A DNA stretch of 64,000 nucleotides from Rhodospirillaceae bacterium UBA1479 (GCA_002325375.1 DCRZ01000001.1:62001-126000); one strand, 5' to 3'. Counted from the first letter of the stretch, positions 18,063-26,715 are shown. A program made the numbers and translations. Notes: a model not told the origin generated them from the letters alone.

Positions 18063-20273
18063 ATGAGTGACGAAAATTCCGACACCGCCCTATCCGGCAT
18101 TCTCGTCCTAGAGGTCGGCGGCCGTGTCGGGGCCGGTGTCTGCGGCAGCCTGCTGGCGCAATTGGGCGCGGAGACCGTGCTGGCCGAACGGCCCGCCCGC
18201 GCGGACTTCACCGCCGGAAAGGCCTGCTGGCGCGATCAGTTCGTCGCCGGCAAGCTGTCGTTCCGGCCGGACCCGGACGATCCCGACCTGCTGCGCCGAT
18301 TGGCTGCTGCCGCCGACGTGGTGATCCTGTCGAGCGATGTCGATCCACCGTTGCTCGCCGTTGCGGCTGAGGCCGCCGGCATCGATGCCGTCGTCTGCGA
18401 CATCACGGCCTATGGCGCGGGCGCTCCGAAATCGGGCCGCGGCGCCCCGGCGTCGGATTGGCGGCTCCAGGCGGAAACCGGCGTCGCCGACACCACGGGC
18501 CGCAAGGACGGCCCGCCGGTGCCGTCGCCGCTGCCGGTGATTGAATACATGACCGGCGTCTACGCCGCCGCCGCCGTGGTCGCGGCGCTACGCGTGCGGC
18601 GTCTGGGGGGTGGCGGGCAGTTCATCGACATGGCGCTTTACGACAGTGGCTTCGCCTCGCTCGCCACCTTCTTTCCCAAGCTATTGCTGGGCGGTACGGA
18701 GCCGGTCGAACGGGCGGGCAACAACCATGCCTTGATTTCGCCCTGGAACGTCTACAAGGCCGCCGACGGCTGGATTCTGATCTGCGCCGGCAGCGATGCG
18801 CAGTGGGAACGGCTCTGCGCCGTAATGGGCCGGGACGACGTGAACGCGGCCGGCGATTACGCCCGCATGGCGGCGCGCATCACCTACCGGGAACAGGTTG
18901 ATGCCATCATCACGACATGGACCCTGGGCCGCACCGTCGCGGATTGTGCCGAGGCGTTGAACGCGGCGTCGCTCGCCAACGGCGCCATCGTGACCCTGGA
19001 TCCGCACCCGCGCGAACCGAACCTGGGCCATCGCGGCATGATCCGCGAACTGGACGACGGGGCCGGCGGAACCTTCTTCGTGCCGGGATCGCCGCTCATC
19101 ATGTCGGCCACGCCGGGCCGGGCGCCGGATCGCCTGCCCGCGCCTGACGCTGACCGGGACGCCGTCGCAAACTTGGTTGCCGAACGGGAGGCGGGTGCCG
19201 CGGCAGTTCCCGCCCCCGCCGCCAAACCGGCCTTGCCCATGGCGGGCCTGCGGGTGGTCGAGGTCGGCCATTACACCACCGTGCCGCTGAGCACCCGCCA
19301 CATGGGGGCGCTGGGCGCCGACGTGATCAAGGTGGAGCCGCCGGGTGGCGAGGCGACGCGCGGCTGGTTGCCCGTTCACGAAGGCCGCAGCTTCTATTTC
19401 GCCTACGTTAATTCGGACAAGCGGAGCCTGGTCCTCGATCTCGCCTCCGACGCAGGGGTGGAAGTCTTCCGCCGGCTGATCGAGACGGCGGACGTGCTGA
19501 TCGAAAACCTCAAGCCGGGGGCCCTGGCGCGCCGGGGCTTCTCGGCAGAGAACATCGCGAAGATCAACCCGCGCCTGATCTATTGTGCGGTGTCCGGTTT
19601 CGGGCATGCGTCGCTTTACGCTGGCCGTCCCGCCTATGACAGCGTGGTGCAGGCGATGTCCGGCATCATGGAGGTGGTGCGCGATGACGGCATCCCCATG
19701 AAGACCGGGATTTCCATCGTCGACCTGTTGGGCGCGGAAATGGCCCTGGTCGCCGTGCTGGCGGCATTGGAATACCGCGACCGCACGAACCGGGGGCAGT
19801 TCATTGATCTCTCCATGCAGGACATCGCCGCCTGGATGACCCAGATCGCCTGGAACGGCAAGACCGAGCCCGCGGTGCCGCTCACCGTCGTCGCCTGCGC
19901 CGATGGCCATGTCCTGGCCGAGGCAGCGGTCGAGGCCGTGACCTGCGCGGCCGGGGGCGACATGACGATGACGGATGGCAAGGGGGCATCGAACCTGACC
20001 CGTGCCGATCTCGCCGCGCGCCTCACCGGGGCGGGCCTGGCGGCGGTGCCGATCCTGCCCGTCCATGAGGTGATTTCCGCCGCCCATACCCGGCGCCGCA
20101 AACTCTGGTTTACGGTTCCGGACGCGGGCGTCGATTGGCCCTTGCTGGCCAGCGCCCTGCAACTCTCGCGCACGCCGCCCCGGGTGCGTCGCCCCATGCC
20201 CGTCCTGGGCCGCGATGACACGGATATCCTGGCGGAACTGGGTTTGGCCCCGGTCGCGGAAAACGCCGATTAA
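18063..20273 (+). CDS. Fused two-domain CaiB/BaiF family III CoA transferase
   Basis: 736 residues from ATG 18063, about twice a single CaiB protein. The first half opens with GILVLEVGGRVGAGVCGSLLAQLGAETV and the second repeats the pattern with GLRVVEVGHYTTVPLSTRHMGALGADVIKVE. The catalytic Asp loop is recognisable in both: SDWRLQAETG (Asp about 132) and YDSVVQAMSG (Asp about 524). Such enzymes move CoA between carboxylic acids without ATP, and no CoA ligase was recognised in the locus, so this protein may activate the substrate. The shine-dalgarno is weak. It follows the PrpD gene by 58 nt. Confidence 0.85.
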   Translation: MSDENSDTALSGILVLEVGGRVGAGVCGSLLAQLGAETVLAERPARADFTAGKACWRDQFVAGKLSFRPDPDDPDLLRRLAAAADVVILSSDVDPPLLAVAAEAAGIDAVVCDITAYGAGAPKSGRGAPASDWRLQAETGVADTTGRKDGPPVPSPLPVIEYMTGVYAAAAVVAALRVRRLGGGGQFIDMALYDSGFASLATFFPKLLLGGTEPVERAGNNHALISPWNVYKAADGWILICAGSDAQWERLCAVMGRDDVNAAGDYARMAARITYREQVDAIITTWTLGRTVADCAEALNAASLANGAIVTLDPHPREPNLGHRGMIRELDDGAGGTFFVPGSPLIMSATPGRAPDRLPAPDADRDAVANLVAEREAGAAAVPAPAAKPALPMAGLRVVEVGHYTTVPLSTRHMGALGADVIKVEPPGGEATRGWLPVHEGRSFYFAYVNSDKRSLVLDLASDAGVEVFRRLIETADVLIENLKPGALARRGFSAENIAKINPRLIYCAVSGFGHASLYAGRPAYDSVVQAMSGIMEVVRDDGIPMKTGISIVDLLGAEMALVAVLAALEYRDRTNRGQFIDLSMQDIAAWMTQIAWNGKTEPAVPLTVVACADGHVLAEAAVEAVTCAAGGDMTMTDGKGASNLTRADLAARLTGAGLAAVPILPVHEVISAAHTRRRKLWFTVPDAGVDWPLLASALQLSRTPPRVRRPMPVLGRDDTDILAELGLAPVAENAD

Positions 20274-20309
20274 TCGCCCTTGCGGTAACATTTTGTTCGG
20301 AGACGAGCC

Positions 20310-21413
20310 ATAACCACGAAACTGTTTTCCCCGTTCTGCATGCGTGGGCTGGACCTGACCAATCGGATCGTCGTTTCGCCCATGGCGCAGTATTCGGCGG
20401 AAGACGGCTGCGCTACGCCCTGGCACCTGATGCATCTTGGCAATCTCTCGATTTCCGGGGCCGGGCTGCTGATCCTGGAAGCCACCAGCGTCAATCCCCA
20501 GGCGCGGTTCAGCCCCGGCGACCTGGGGCTCTATTCAGACGATAACGAAGCGGCGCTCGCCCCCATCGTCGATTTCTGCCGCCGCCACGGCGCGGCCAAG
20601 CTGGGCATCCAGTTGCAGCATGCCGGGCGCAAGGGCTCCGTCAATCTGGCCTGGCAGGGGCAGAAACCGCTGTCCCCCGCCGACGGCGGCTGGATTGCCC
20701 AGAGTGCCGACGACATTCCCTATCCAGGCCGCTCGGCCCCGGAGCGGATGAGTGTCGCGGCGATCCGCGCCCTGGTTGCCGATTTCGCGGCGGCGGCCCG
20801 GCGCGCCGACCGTCTGGACTTCGATTTGATCGAGTTGCATGGGGCGCACGGCTATCTGCTGCACAATTTCCTGTCGCCGCTCAGCAACCAACGCGACGAC
20901 GATTACGGCGGCAGTCTGGAAAACCGCATGCGCTTCGTGTTGGAAGTCTTCGATGCCGTGCGCGCCGTCTGGCCCGAGGAAAAACCCATGGGTATGCGCC
21001 TGTCGGCGACGGATTGGGCCGAGGGCGGCTGGACTTTGGAGGACACCGTGGTCCTGGCGCAGCGCCTGAAGGAACGGGGTTGCGACTACGTCACGGCGTC
21101 CAGCGGCGGCACGGTGCCGGGGCAGGAAATCCCCATTGGTCCCGGATACCAGGTGCCGCTGGCCGACCGCATCCGCCGCGAGGCGGATATCCCGACCCTG
21201 GCCATCGGTCTGATCACCGAGGCGCGGCAGGCGGAAGAGATATTGCAGGCTGGACATGCGGATCTGATCGGTCTGGCGCGGGCGATGCTGTTCAATCCGC
21301 GCTGGCCCTGGCACGCGGCCTTGGAATTGGGGGCGGATCCGGTTTTTCCGCCGCAGTACGAACGCGCCCATCCGGCCATGCGCGGCGGCGATTTCCTGGC
21401 CGCCAAGCAATAG
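20310..21413 (+). CDS. NADH:flavin oxidoreductase, Old Yellow Enzyme family (YqjM-like)
   Basis: About 367 residues. The FMN/TIM-barrel blocks are clear: NRIVVSPMAQYSAEDG, LGIQLQHAGRKGS, HGAHGYLLHNFLSPLSNQRDDDYGGSLENR, and the late GLARAMLFNPRWP. These enzymes reduce C=C bonds conjugated to carbonyls. The first ATG (20340) would cut off the usual opening TKLFSPF..RGL; the full opening TTKLFSPFCMRG is in frame back to an ATA codon at 20310, preceded by GGAGACGAGCC. The true start may therefore be an ATA codon (or CTG 20322). Last gene of the PrpD run, convergent with the IclR genes. Confidence 0.82.
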   Translation: MTTKLFSPFCMRGLDLTNRIVVSPMAQYSAEDGCATPWHLMHLGNLSISGAGLLILEATSVNPQARFSPGDLGLYSDDNEAALAPIVDFCRRHGAAKLGIQLQHAGRKGSVNLAWQGQKPLSPADGGWIAQSADDIPYPGRSAPERMSVAAIRALVADFAAAARRADRLDFDLIELHGAHGYLLHNFLSPLSNQRDDDYGGSLENRMRFVLEVFDAVRAVWPEEKPMGMRLSATDWAEGGWTLEDTVVLAQRLKERGCDYVTASSGGTVPGQEIPIGPGYQVPLADRIRREADIPTLAIGLITEARQAEEILQAGHADLIGLARAMLFNPRWPWHAALELGADPVFPPQYERAHPAMRGGDFLAAKQ

Positions 21414-21441
21414 GCGCTGGGTCGGCGGAAGGCTTCGGGAG

Positions 21442-22215
21442 CTACAGGGCGGTGCGCAGCAGGGCACCCTTGCCGGCGAGCCCGGTCGCGGCGCGGATCA
21501 GCAATTCAGCATAGAGCGCGGCCTTCGTGCGGTCGTAGCGGTAGCGGGGAATGGTCAGCGCGACCGATCCGATGACCCGGTCCGGCCCGCCGGTCAGGGG
21601 GGCGGCGATGCCGACCGAGTCCGAGAGGTTCTCGTTTTCCGTGACGGCGACCCCGTCGCGTCGCGCTTTGGCGATACGGGCATCGAACTCCTTGCGGCTC
21701 AACACCTTGCCGGAAACCGGTGAGGGTACGGCCTTGTCGAACGCCGCGTCTTGGACGGTTTTCGGCAGAAAGGCCAGGATCGCCAAGCCCGTTGCCCCCC
21801 AGACCAGCTGCCGCTGACCGAACAGATCGATCTCGAACCGAAGAGAATCGGGGCTGTCGCTTTTGGCGACGAAGGTCATCGCATGGTCGGCGGGCAGATA
21901 GATGCTGAGCACCGAGGATTCCCCCGTCCGCCGGGTCAATTCGTCCAATGCCGGTTGCAGGGTCGCCGCGACGACCGGGTTCTGGGCCACCAGGTTGGCG
22001 ATGCGGAAGAACTCCATGCCGATGCCGTAGCGCCGCCGCGCCGTGTCCTTTTCGACGAAACCGGCCTCCATCAGCATGTCGAGCATGCGGTGTGACGTGC
22101 TCATGGGCAGGGCGAGGGATTGCGAGACGTCCTTGACGCTCAGCGTTCCCTTGGTCGCGGCCAGAAGCCGCAGGGCCGCCAGGATGCGGTGGGTGGTGCC
22201 GACCGTTTCGCTCAT
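21442..22215 (-). CDS. IclR-family transcriptional regulator (second of two)
   Basis: 257 residues. The N-terminal winged helix-turn-helix (LRLLAATKGTLSVKDVSQSLALPMSTSHRMLDMLMEAGFVE) is followed by the IclR effector domain (WGATGLAILAFLP ... GIAAPLTGGPDRVIGSVALTIPRYRYD). Its start overlaps the stop of the upstream IclR gene by 4 nt, so both come from one transcript. The two are only distant relatives in the effector domain, so they may sense different ligands. Likely targets are the ATTCY-N7-RGAAT sites in this locus. Confidence 0.88.
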   Translation of the reverse strand: MSETVGTTHRILAALRLLAATKGTLSVKDVSQSLALPMSTSHRMLDMLMEAGFVEKDTARRRYGIGMEFFRIANLVAQNPVVAATLQPALDELTRRTGESSVLSIYLPADHAMTFVAKSDSPDSLRFEIDLFGQRQLVWGATGLAILAFLPKTVQDAAFDKAVPSPVSGKVLSRKEFDARIAKARRDGVAVTENENLSDSVGIAAPLTGGPDRVIGSVALTIPRYRYDRTKAALYAELLIRAATGLAGKGALLRTAL

Positions 22216-22994
22216 TCGCCGGCTCCGTTGGACGCCGTGGCGGCGGCGATGCCGGACAGCACCCGCCCGCAGTCCATCACCGCCTTGGACATCCAGCCCA
22301 GGTTCTTCTTCTTCCAGCGGAACAGCGGCACGGTGACGACGACCGAGCCGACGACCCGCCCGTCGGGGCCGTACACGGGTGCGCCGATGCCGAACCCGGC
22401 GCCGGGGACCCGTTCGCCCAGGGAGGTGGCGTAGCCGCGTGCGCGGATTTCCGCGATGTCGCGGCGCAGGGCGTCGGGGTCGACGATGGTGTTTTCCGCC
22501 GTGACCTCCAGGGGCACCGTTTTGAACATGGTCTCGATATCGGCGTCCGGCAGGAAGGCCAGGATCGCCTTGCCGCTGGCCCCGGCGTGGATGCCGTCGC
22601 GGCGCCCGACGTCGAAGTTGTAGCCCAGCGGGTTGGGGCCGCGTTCGACGGCGGCGATCGCCTTGGTGAAGCCGTCGGGCTCGTAGACGCTATAGGCGCA
22701 GGTTTCCTGCAGCGTCCGGGCCAACTCGGCGATCACCGGGCGGACCCGCGCCGCCAGCGAGTCGCCGCCCAGAACGGAGATGGCGAAGCGGATGCAGTCG
22801 GCGCCGATGCCGTAAAGCCGCGTCTGCGGATCGAAGGATACCATCCGTTCCTCGGCCAGCAGGCGCAGCAGGCGATGCACGGTGCTGATGTTCAGGCCCG
22901 TATCCTCGGCCAGGCGCTTGACGCCGATGGGCTCGCCGTAACCTGCGAGGCATTTCAGCAGCACGAGGGCTTTCTGGACGGGACTGTCGGCCAT
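22212..22994 (-). CDS. IclR-family transcriptional regulator (first of two)
   Basis: 260 residues. The helix-turn-helix is KALVLLKCLAGYGEPIGVKRLAEDTGLNISTVHRLLRLLAEERMV and the effector domain includes GASGKAILAFLPDADIE and GIGAPVYGPDGRVVGSVVVTVP. It is divergent from the enoyl-CoA hydratase gene at 23229; the shared 234-nt space holds the 23130 palindrome. It probably controls the catabolic genes on both sides; activator or repressor cannot be told from sequence. Confidence 0.88.
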   Translation of the reverse strand: MADSPVQKALVLLKCLAGYGEPIGVKRLAEDTGLNISTVHRLLRLLAEERMVSFDPQTRLYGIGADCIRFAISVLGGDSLAARVRPVIAELARTLQETCAYSVYEPDGFTKAIAAVERGPNPLGYNFDVGRRDGIHAGASGKAILAFLPDADIETMFKTVPLEVTAENTIVDPDALRRDIAEIRARGYATSLGERVPGAGFGIGAPVYGPDGRVVGSVVVTVPLFRWKKKNLGWMSKAVMDCGRVLSGIAAATASNGAGE

Positions 22995-23129
22995 GGCGTC
23001 GGGGGTCTGCCTTTCCTGGTGGGCGTGACGGTGTCGGATGCATCGCGGCGCTGGGGCGGATCGCAGGATTGTCGCCGATGAGGCATTCCCGCTTATACCC
23101 CCGGCCTTGGGCCTCGTGAAAGGACTAAT

Positions 23130-23146
23130 ATTCTAGTCAACAGAAT
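23130..23146. promoter_or_regulatory. ATTCT-N7-AGAAT operator in the IclR / enoyl-CoA hydratase divergent region
   Basis: A perfect 5-7-5 inverted repeat in an AT-rich stretch, about 82 bases before the hydratase ATG and 135 before the IclR start. Its spacing equals the sites at 16576-16592 and 24094-24110, which supports one regulator acting on all three. Confidence 0.55.
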
Positions 23147-23228
23147 TATATTTTAAATTAGTCGATTGTCCTGTAGGCCAGGATGGGAGAGGCCGAGGTG
23201 AACAAGGCGGCCGGGAAGGAGACATATC

Positions 23229-24011
23229 ATGCCCCATGAATCGATCACGGTCACGGCCGACGGCCCCGCCTGTATCATCCGCCTGAACCGGCCGGCCCGG
23301 CGCAACGCCGTCAGCTTGCAGATGATGAAGGAACTGGCCGAGGCGGCGCGGACGGCGGAGGCCGAGGCGGCGGTCCGCAGCATCATTATCACCGGCGGCG
23401 ACGCGTTCTTCTCCTCCGGCGCCGACCTGACCGAAGCCGTCGAGGTGACCGGGGTCGAGGGTTGCCGCGATTACTTCCGGAACTGGCACGCCCTCACCCG
23501 AACCCTGGAAAACCTGGGTAAACCGGTGATTGCGGCCATCGAGGGCTATTGCTTCACGGGCGGCCTGGAACTGGCGCTGGCCTGCGACCTGCGGGTCGCC
23601 GGGGAGGGGGCCAGTTTCGCCATCACCAGTTCGCGCATCGGCACGGTGGCCGGGGCCGGCGGCACGCAGCGCCTGCCGCGCACCGTTGGCACGGCCAATG
23701 CGCTGGACATGCTGTTCTCGGCGGAGCCCATCGACACGGCGGAGGCCCATCGCATCGGCCTGATCAACCGCCGGACGGCGAAGGGCGGCGCTTTGGACGG
23801 AGCGCTCGGCATGGCCGCCGTTCATGCGGAACGGGCCCCGCTCAGCCTCGGCCTGGTCAAGAAGGCCGTCTATCGAGGCATGCAGGTAGACCTGGATACG
23901 GGCCTTGACCTGGAACTCGCCATCGTCACCACCGCTTACGGTACCGAGGACAAACAGGAAGGCATCTCCGCATTCCTGGAAAAACGCCCCCCCAAGTTTA
24001 CCGGCCGCTGA
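23229..24011 (+). CDS. Enoyl-CoA hydratase/isomerase family protein
   Basis: 260 residues, crotonase fold. The oxyanion-hole blocks are GGDAFFSSGADLTEA and IEGYCFTGGLELALACDLRVA; the second catalytic region is SSRIGTVAGAGGTQRLPRTVG. It would hydrate or isomerise a CoA-bound enoyl intermediate. Start ATG 23229 has GGAGA upstream. It heads the run that continues with the acyl-CoA dehydrogenase after 158 nt, although that gene has its own operator. Confidence 0.85.
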   Translation: MPHESITVTADGPACIIRLNRPARRNAVSLQMMKELAEAARTAEAEAAVRSIIITGGDAFFSSGADLTEAVEVTGVEGCRDYFRNWHALTRTLENLGKPVIAAIEGYCFTGGLELALACDLRVAGEGASFAITSSRIGTVAGAGGTQRLPRTVGTANALDMLFSAEPIDTAEAHRIGLINRRTAKGGALDGALGMAAVHAERAPLSLGLVKKAVYRGMQVDLDTGLDLELAIVTTAYGTEDKQEGISAFLEKRPPKFTGR

Positions 24012-24093
24012 TCCCGCTCAACGGAACACCCCGTCGTCGCGCAAGTTCGCGGTTGACAAGGCTTTGCTGCCCGGTGAGCATATATAAAATAAA

Positions 24094-24110
24094 ATTCTAC
24101 TGATCGGAAT
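24094..24110. promoter_or_regulatory. ATTCT-N7-GGAAT operator before the acyl-CoA dehydrogenase gene
   Basis: An imperfect 5-7-5 inverted repeat (one G/T mismatch) in an AT-rich stretch 59 bases before the ATG. It is the third copy of the motif found at 16576 and 23130. Confidence 0.5.
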
Positions 24111-24169
24111 AATGGTCATGTCAATCAGGCGGCCTCAACGATAAAACCACGACCACAGGAAACATCACG

Positions 24170-25327
24170 ATGGACTTTAACCTGACCAGTGAACAGCGCA
24201 TGGCCGTCGAGGCCGTGCAGAAGATGACGGCGCGAGACCTGCAGCCGGTGTTGGACGCGCACGATCCGGACACGCCGCTGCCCAAGGAGGCGATGCGGGG
24301 CCTGTTGAAGATCTGCGCCGGTCAGGGGTTGACCTCGGCCCGGGTGCCGGAAAGCGCCGGCGGGGCGGGAATCCCGACGCTACTGTTCGGGTTGATGTTC
24401 GAACAGCTGCCGCCCGTGGTCGGCTTCGCCATCGTTGGTCAGGAAGCGACGGCGGCGCGCATCGCGCTCGATAGCACGCCGGAGCAGCGCGAACGCCTGC
24501 TGCCCGACCTGATCGCCGCGAACAAGATCGCCTGCACCGGATCGACCGAACCGGACGTCGGATCGGACGCACGGGGCGTCAAGACCCGCGTCACGGAAGA
24601 CGGCGACCACCTGGTCGTCAACGGCGACAAGATGTGGATCACCAACGCCAGCATCTGCGACGTCATCAACATCACCGGCACGCTCGGCCGGGATGACGAG
24701 GGCCGCAACCAGATCGTCCGCATCGCCATCGACCGGGAACAGTCGCCCTTCACCTCGTCGAAGACGCCCTGCCTGGGTTTCTGCCAGGGGCATCTGGGCG
24801 AGGTCCATTTCGACAACTGCCGCGTGCCCAAGGAAAACCGCCTGGGCAGTGTCGGCGACGCGGCCCGTGTGCTGACCCTGACCTGGCTGGCCAACCGGCC
24901 GTTGTTTGGCCTGATGGCGGTGAACATGGCGCAGCGCGCGTTGGACGCGGCGCTTACATATGCCGGCGACCGCAAGCAGTTCGGCAAAGCCATCGGCAAC
25001 TACCAGTTGGTGCAGGAGCTTCTGGCCGACATCGAAACCTCGGTCGAGACCAGCCGCCTGATCTGCTACCGCGCGCTCGCCGCGATCGACGCGGGCGAGC
25101 GGGCCAACGGCCTTTCGGCCCAGGCCAAGCGCTATGCGCTTGCCGCCTGTCAGCGGGCGATCTCCATGGCCATGGAGGTCCACGGCTCCATGGGCATCAG
25201 CCGCGAATTGGGCCTGGAGCAGCTGTTCCGCGACGTCCGCATGTTGCCGATTCCCGACGGCACCAACCAGATACTGACCCTGATCCAGGGCCGCGAACTG
25301 ACCGGCGTGTCCGCCTTCCGCCATTAG
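24170..25327 (+). CDS. Acyl-CoA dehydrogenase with Asp at the usual catalytic Glu position
   Basis: 385 residues, full-length acyl-CoA dehydrogenase. Landmarks: CTGSTEPDVGSDARGVKT, NGDKMWITNAS, YAGDRKQFGKAIGNYQLVQ and AMEVHGSMGISRELGLEQLFRDVR. The block that normally reads YEGT, holding the catalytic glutamate, reads PDGTNQI here, so Asp takes that place. From memory, Asp at this position has been reported in dehydrogenases acting on cyclohexane- or cyclohexene-carboxyl-CoA, which would fit the BadI-like gene 52 nt downstream. FAD enzyme; it would pass electrons to ETF. Confidence 0.88.
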   Translation: MDFNLTSEQRMAVEAVQKMTARDLQPVLDAHDPDTPLPKEAMRGLLKICAGQGLTSARVPESAGGAGIPTLLFGLMFEQLPPVVGFAIVGQEATAARIALDSTPEQRERLLPDLIAANKIACTGSTEPDVGSDARGVKTRVTEDGDHLVVNGDKMWITNASICDVINITGTLGRDDEGRNQIVRIAIDREQSPFTSSKTPCLGFCQGHLGEVHFDNCRVPKENRLGSVGDAARVLTLTWLANRPLFGLMAVNMAQRALDAALTYAGDRKQFGKAIGNYQLVQELLADIETSVETSRLICYRALAAIDAGERANGLSAQAKRYALAACQRAISMAMEVHGSMGISRELGLEQLFRDVRMLPIPDGTNQILTLIQGRELTGVSAFRH

Positions 25328-25379
25328 GCCGCGCGGCCGCCAACCCCATACCAAGACACGAAGAGACAAGGACCAGACC

Positions 25380-26162
25380 ATGGCTGACTATCAGGACATC
25401 CTTTATGACGAGACCGACGGCGTCGCGACCATCACCTTCAACCGGCCGGAAAAACTCAACGCCTTCCGCCTGGGCACCTATGACGAGGTGATCGACGCCC
25501 TGCTGACCGCCGGGTGGAACCGGGACATCGGCGTCGTCGTGCTGCAGGGGGCCGGCGGCAAGGCCTTCGGCGTCGGCGGCGATTCCGGCGACAAGAAGGA
25601 CCAGCGCCGGGGCCGGGGCACCATCGGCGTGCCGGTCGAGGGCATCCATGCCGCGATCCGCGACATCCCCAAGCCGGTGATCGCCAAGGTCCAGGGCTAC
25701 GCCATCGGCGGCGGCAACGTGATCGCCACGCTCTGCGACCTGACCATCGCGGGGGAAAGCGCCGTGTTCGGCCAGGTCGGGCCCAAGGTCGGCTCCGTCG
25801 ATCCCGGCTTCGGCACGGCCTATCTGGCGCGCATCGTGGGCGAAAAGAAGGCGCGGGAAATCTGGTATCTCTGCCGCCGCTATTCGGCCCAGGAAGCGCT
25901 GCAGATGGGCCTGGTCAACACGGTGGTGCCCGACGACGAACTGGACGCCGAGGTCGCCAAATGGTGCGACGAAATCCTGGAACGCAGCCCCACGGCCATC
26001 GCCATCGCCAAGCAGACCTTCAACGCCGATACGGAAAGCATCCGCGGCATCTCGCGCCTCGGGTTCCAGGCGGTGGACCTTTATTACGACACCGAGGAAG
26101 CCAAGGAAGGCGGCAATGCCTTCCGCGAGAAACGCCCGCCCAATTTCCGCGGCAAGGCATGA
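25380..26162 (+). CDS. badI: BadI-like 2-ketocyclohexanecarboxyl-CoA hydrolase
   Basis: 260 residues, crotonase fold of the MenB/BadI branch. From memory it is strikingly close to Rhodopseudomonas BadI: GRGTIGVPVEGIHAAIRDIPKPVI, VQGYAIGGGNVIATLCDLTI, FGQVGPKVGSVDPGFGTAYLARIVGEKKAREIWYLCRRY and ELDAEVAKWCDEILERSPTAIAIAK all align without gaps. BadI opens the ring of 2-ketocyclohexanecarboxyl-CoA to give pimelyl-CoA. MenB (naphthoate synthase) is the nearest alternative, but no menaquinone genes are present. Last gene of the run; neither a BadH-type dehydrogenase nor a CoA ligase was found beside it. Confidence 0.78.
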   Translation: MADYQDILYDETDGVATITFNRPEKLNAFRLGTYDEVIDALLTAGWNRDIGVVVLQGAGGKAFGVGGDSGDKKDQRRGRGTIGVPVEGIHAAIRDIPKPVIAKVQGYAIGGGNVIATLCDLTIAGESAVFGQVGPKVGSVDPGFGTAYLARIVGEKKAREIWYLCRRYSAQEALQMGLVNTVVPDDELDAEVAKWCDEILERSPTAIAIAKQTFNADTESIRGISRLGFQAVDLYYDTEEAKEGGNAFREKRPPNFRGKA

Positions 26163-26169
26163 CGGGCGG

Positions 26170-26460
26170 GGTGGAAATAGCTCCGCGGCTGCGCCCCTGT
26201 TGCTGGTGACACCGGGCAACGTCGAGGCCAAGATGATGAAGTCGTCAGGCCTGACCGTAGACGTGCTGATGATCGACTTGGAGGGCAGTGTGTTTGCCAG
26301 GGGCGCGGTTAGGGTCCGGCGCGAAACGTTTCTGGCAGTTACACCGGGGGCAGGCCCGCACCCGCAAGATTGCCCCATCCGCGTCAACCTACCGGAGATG
26401 GTCGAGGCGAGCCCGCGCACTCAATGCAGTCCTACGATTCGAGACGATTGCCCAGAGTCT
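26170..26460 (+). pseudogene. Possible remnant of a CitE/HpcH-type lyase
   Basis: The frame reads PLLLVTPGNVEAKMMKSSG then LTVDVLMIDLEGSV, like the start of HpcH/HpaI-CitE proteins (LLFVPGN..KM..A..  GADxxxxDLEDSV), and later PIRVN. It lacks a start codon of its own, is far shorter than the usual 290 residues, and degenerates after about 90 codons. It lies between badI and the tRNA-like 3' scar. The likeness is short, so this is tentative. Confidence 0.35.
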
Positions 26461-26497
26461 TCCGCTTAAATTGGAGTTTGGATTGTTGGATCTTGAA

Positions 26498-26518
26498 CAA
26501 ATCCTGCCCCCGCAACCA
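26498..26518 (+). repeat. 3' end of initiator tRNA (fMet): candidate attachment-site scar
   Basis: The 20 bases AAATCCTGCCCCCGCAACCA (26499-26518) match the T-arm and acceptor 3' strand plus CCA of initiator tRNA; E. coli fMet differs at one position. Upstream bases (GGATCTTGAA) do not continue the tRNA, so only the 3' end is present. Site-specific integration into a tRNA gene leaves exactly such a fragment at the far end of the element. A strong terminator follows 10 bases later, as expected downstream of a tRNA. No second copy and no intact fMet gene was found in the window. Confidence 0.7.
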
Positions 26519-26528
26519 ACAAATTCAA

Positions 26529-26560
26529 CGCCTTAGAGAGAAATCTCTAAGGCGATTTTT
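26529..26560 (+). terminator. Strong rho-independent terminator
   Basis: A perfect 11-bp stem (CGCCTTAGAGA with TCTCTAAGGCG) around a GAAA tetraloop, followed by ATTTTT. It sits 10 nt after the tRNA-like 3' end and well before the AraC gene at 26716, so it is probably the original terminator of the initiator tRNA gene. Confidence 0.9.
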
Positions 26561-26715
26561 GTCGGGGCAAGCGGGAAGAGATAAGGGGCGCTAGTGATGC
26601 CCGTCATTTTCGGCTGATACGGAAGGATGTATGGTGTACCAGTAATTCTCGCTAGCTGTTTTGCGTTTCGAGCGTCGCATGAAGCGATCCGAAACGACAA
26701 GGCGGAGGAGTCTGT

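Noticed and set aside
18681..20435. A 584-codon minus-strand frame opposite the CoA transferase
   Set aside because: Same high-GC shadow effect; no domain or ribosome site.
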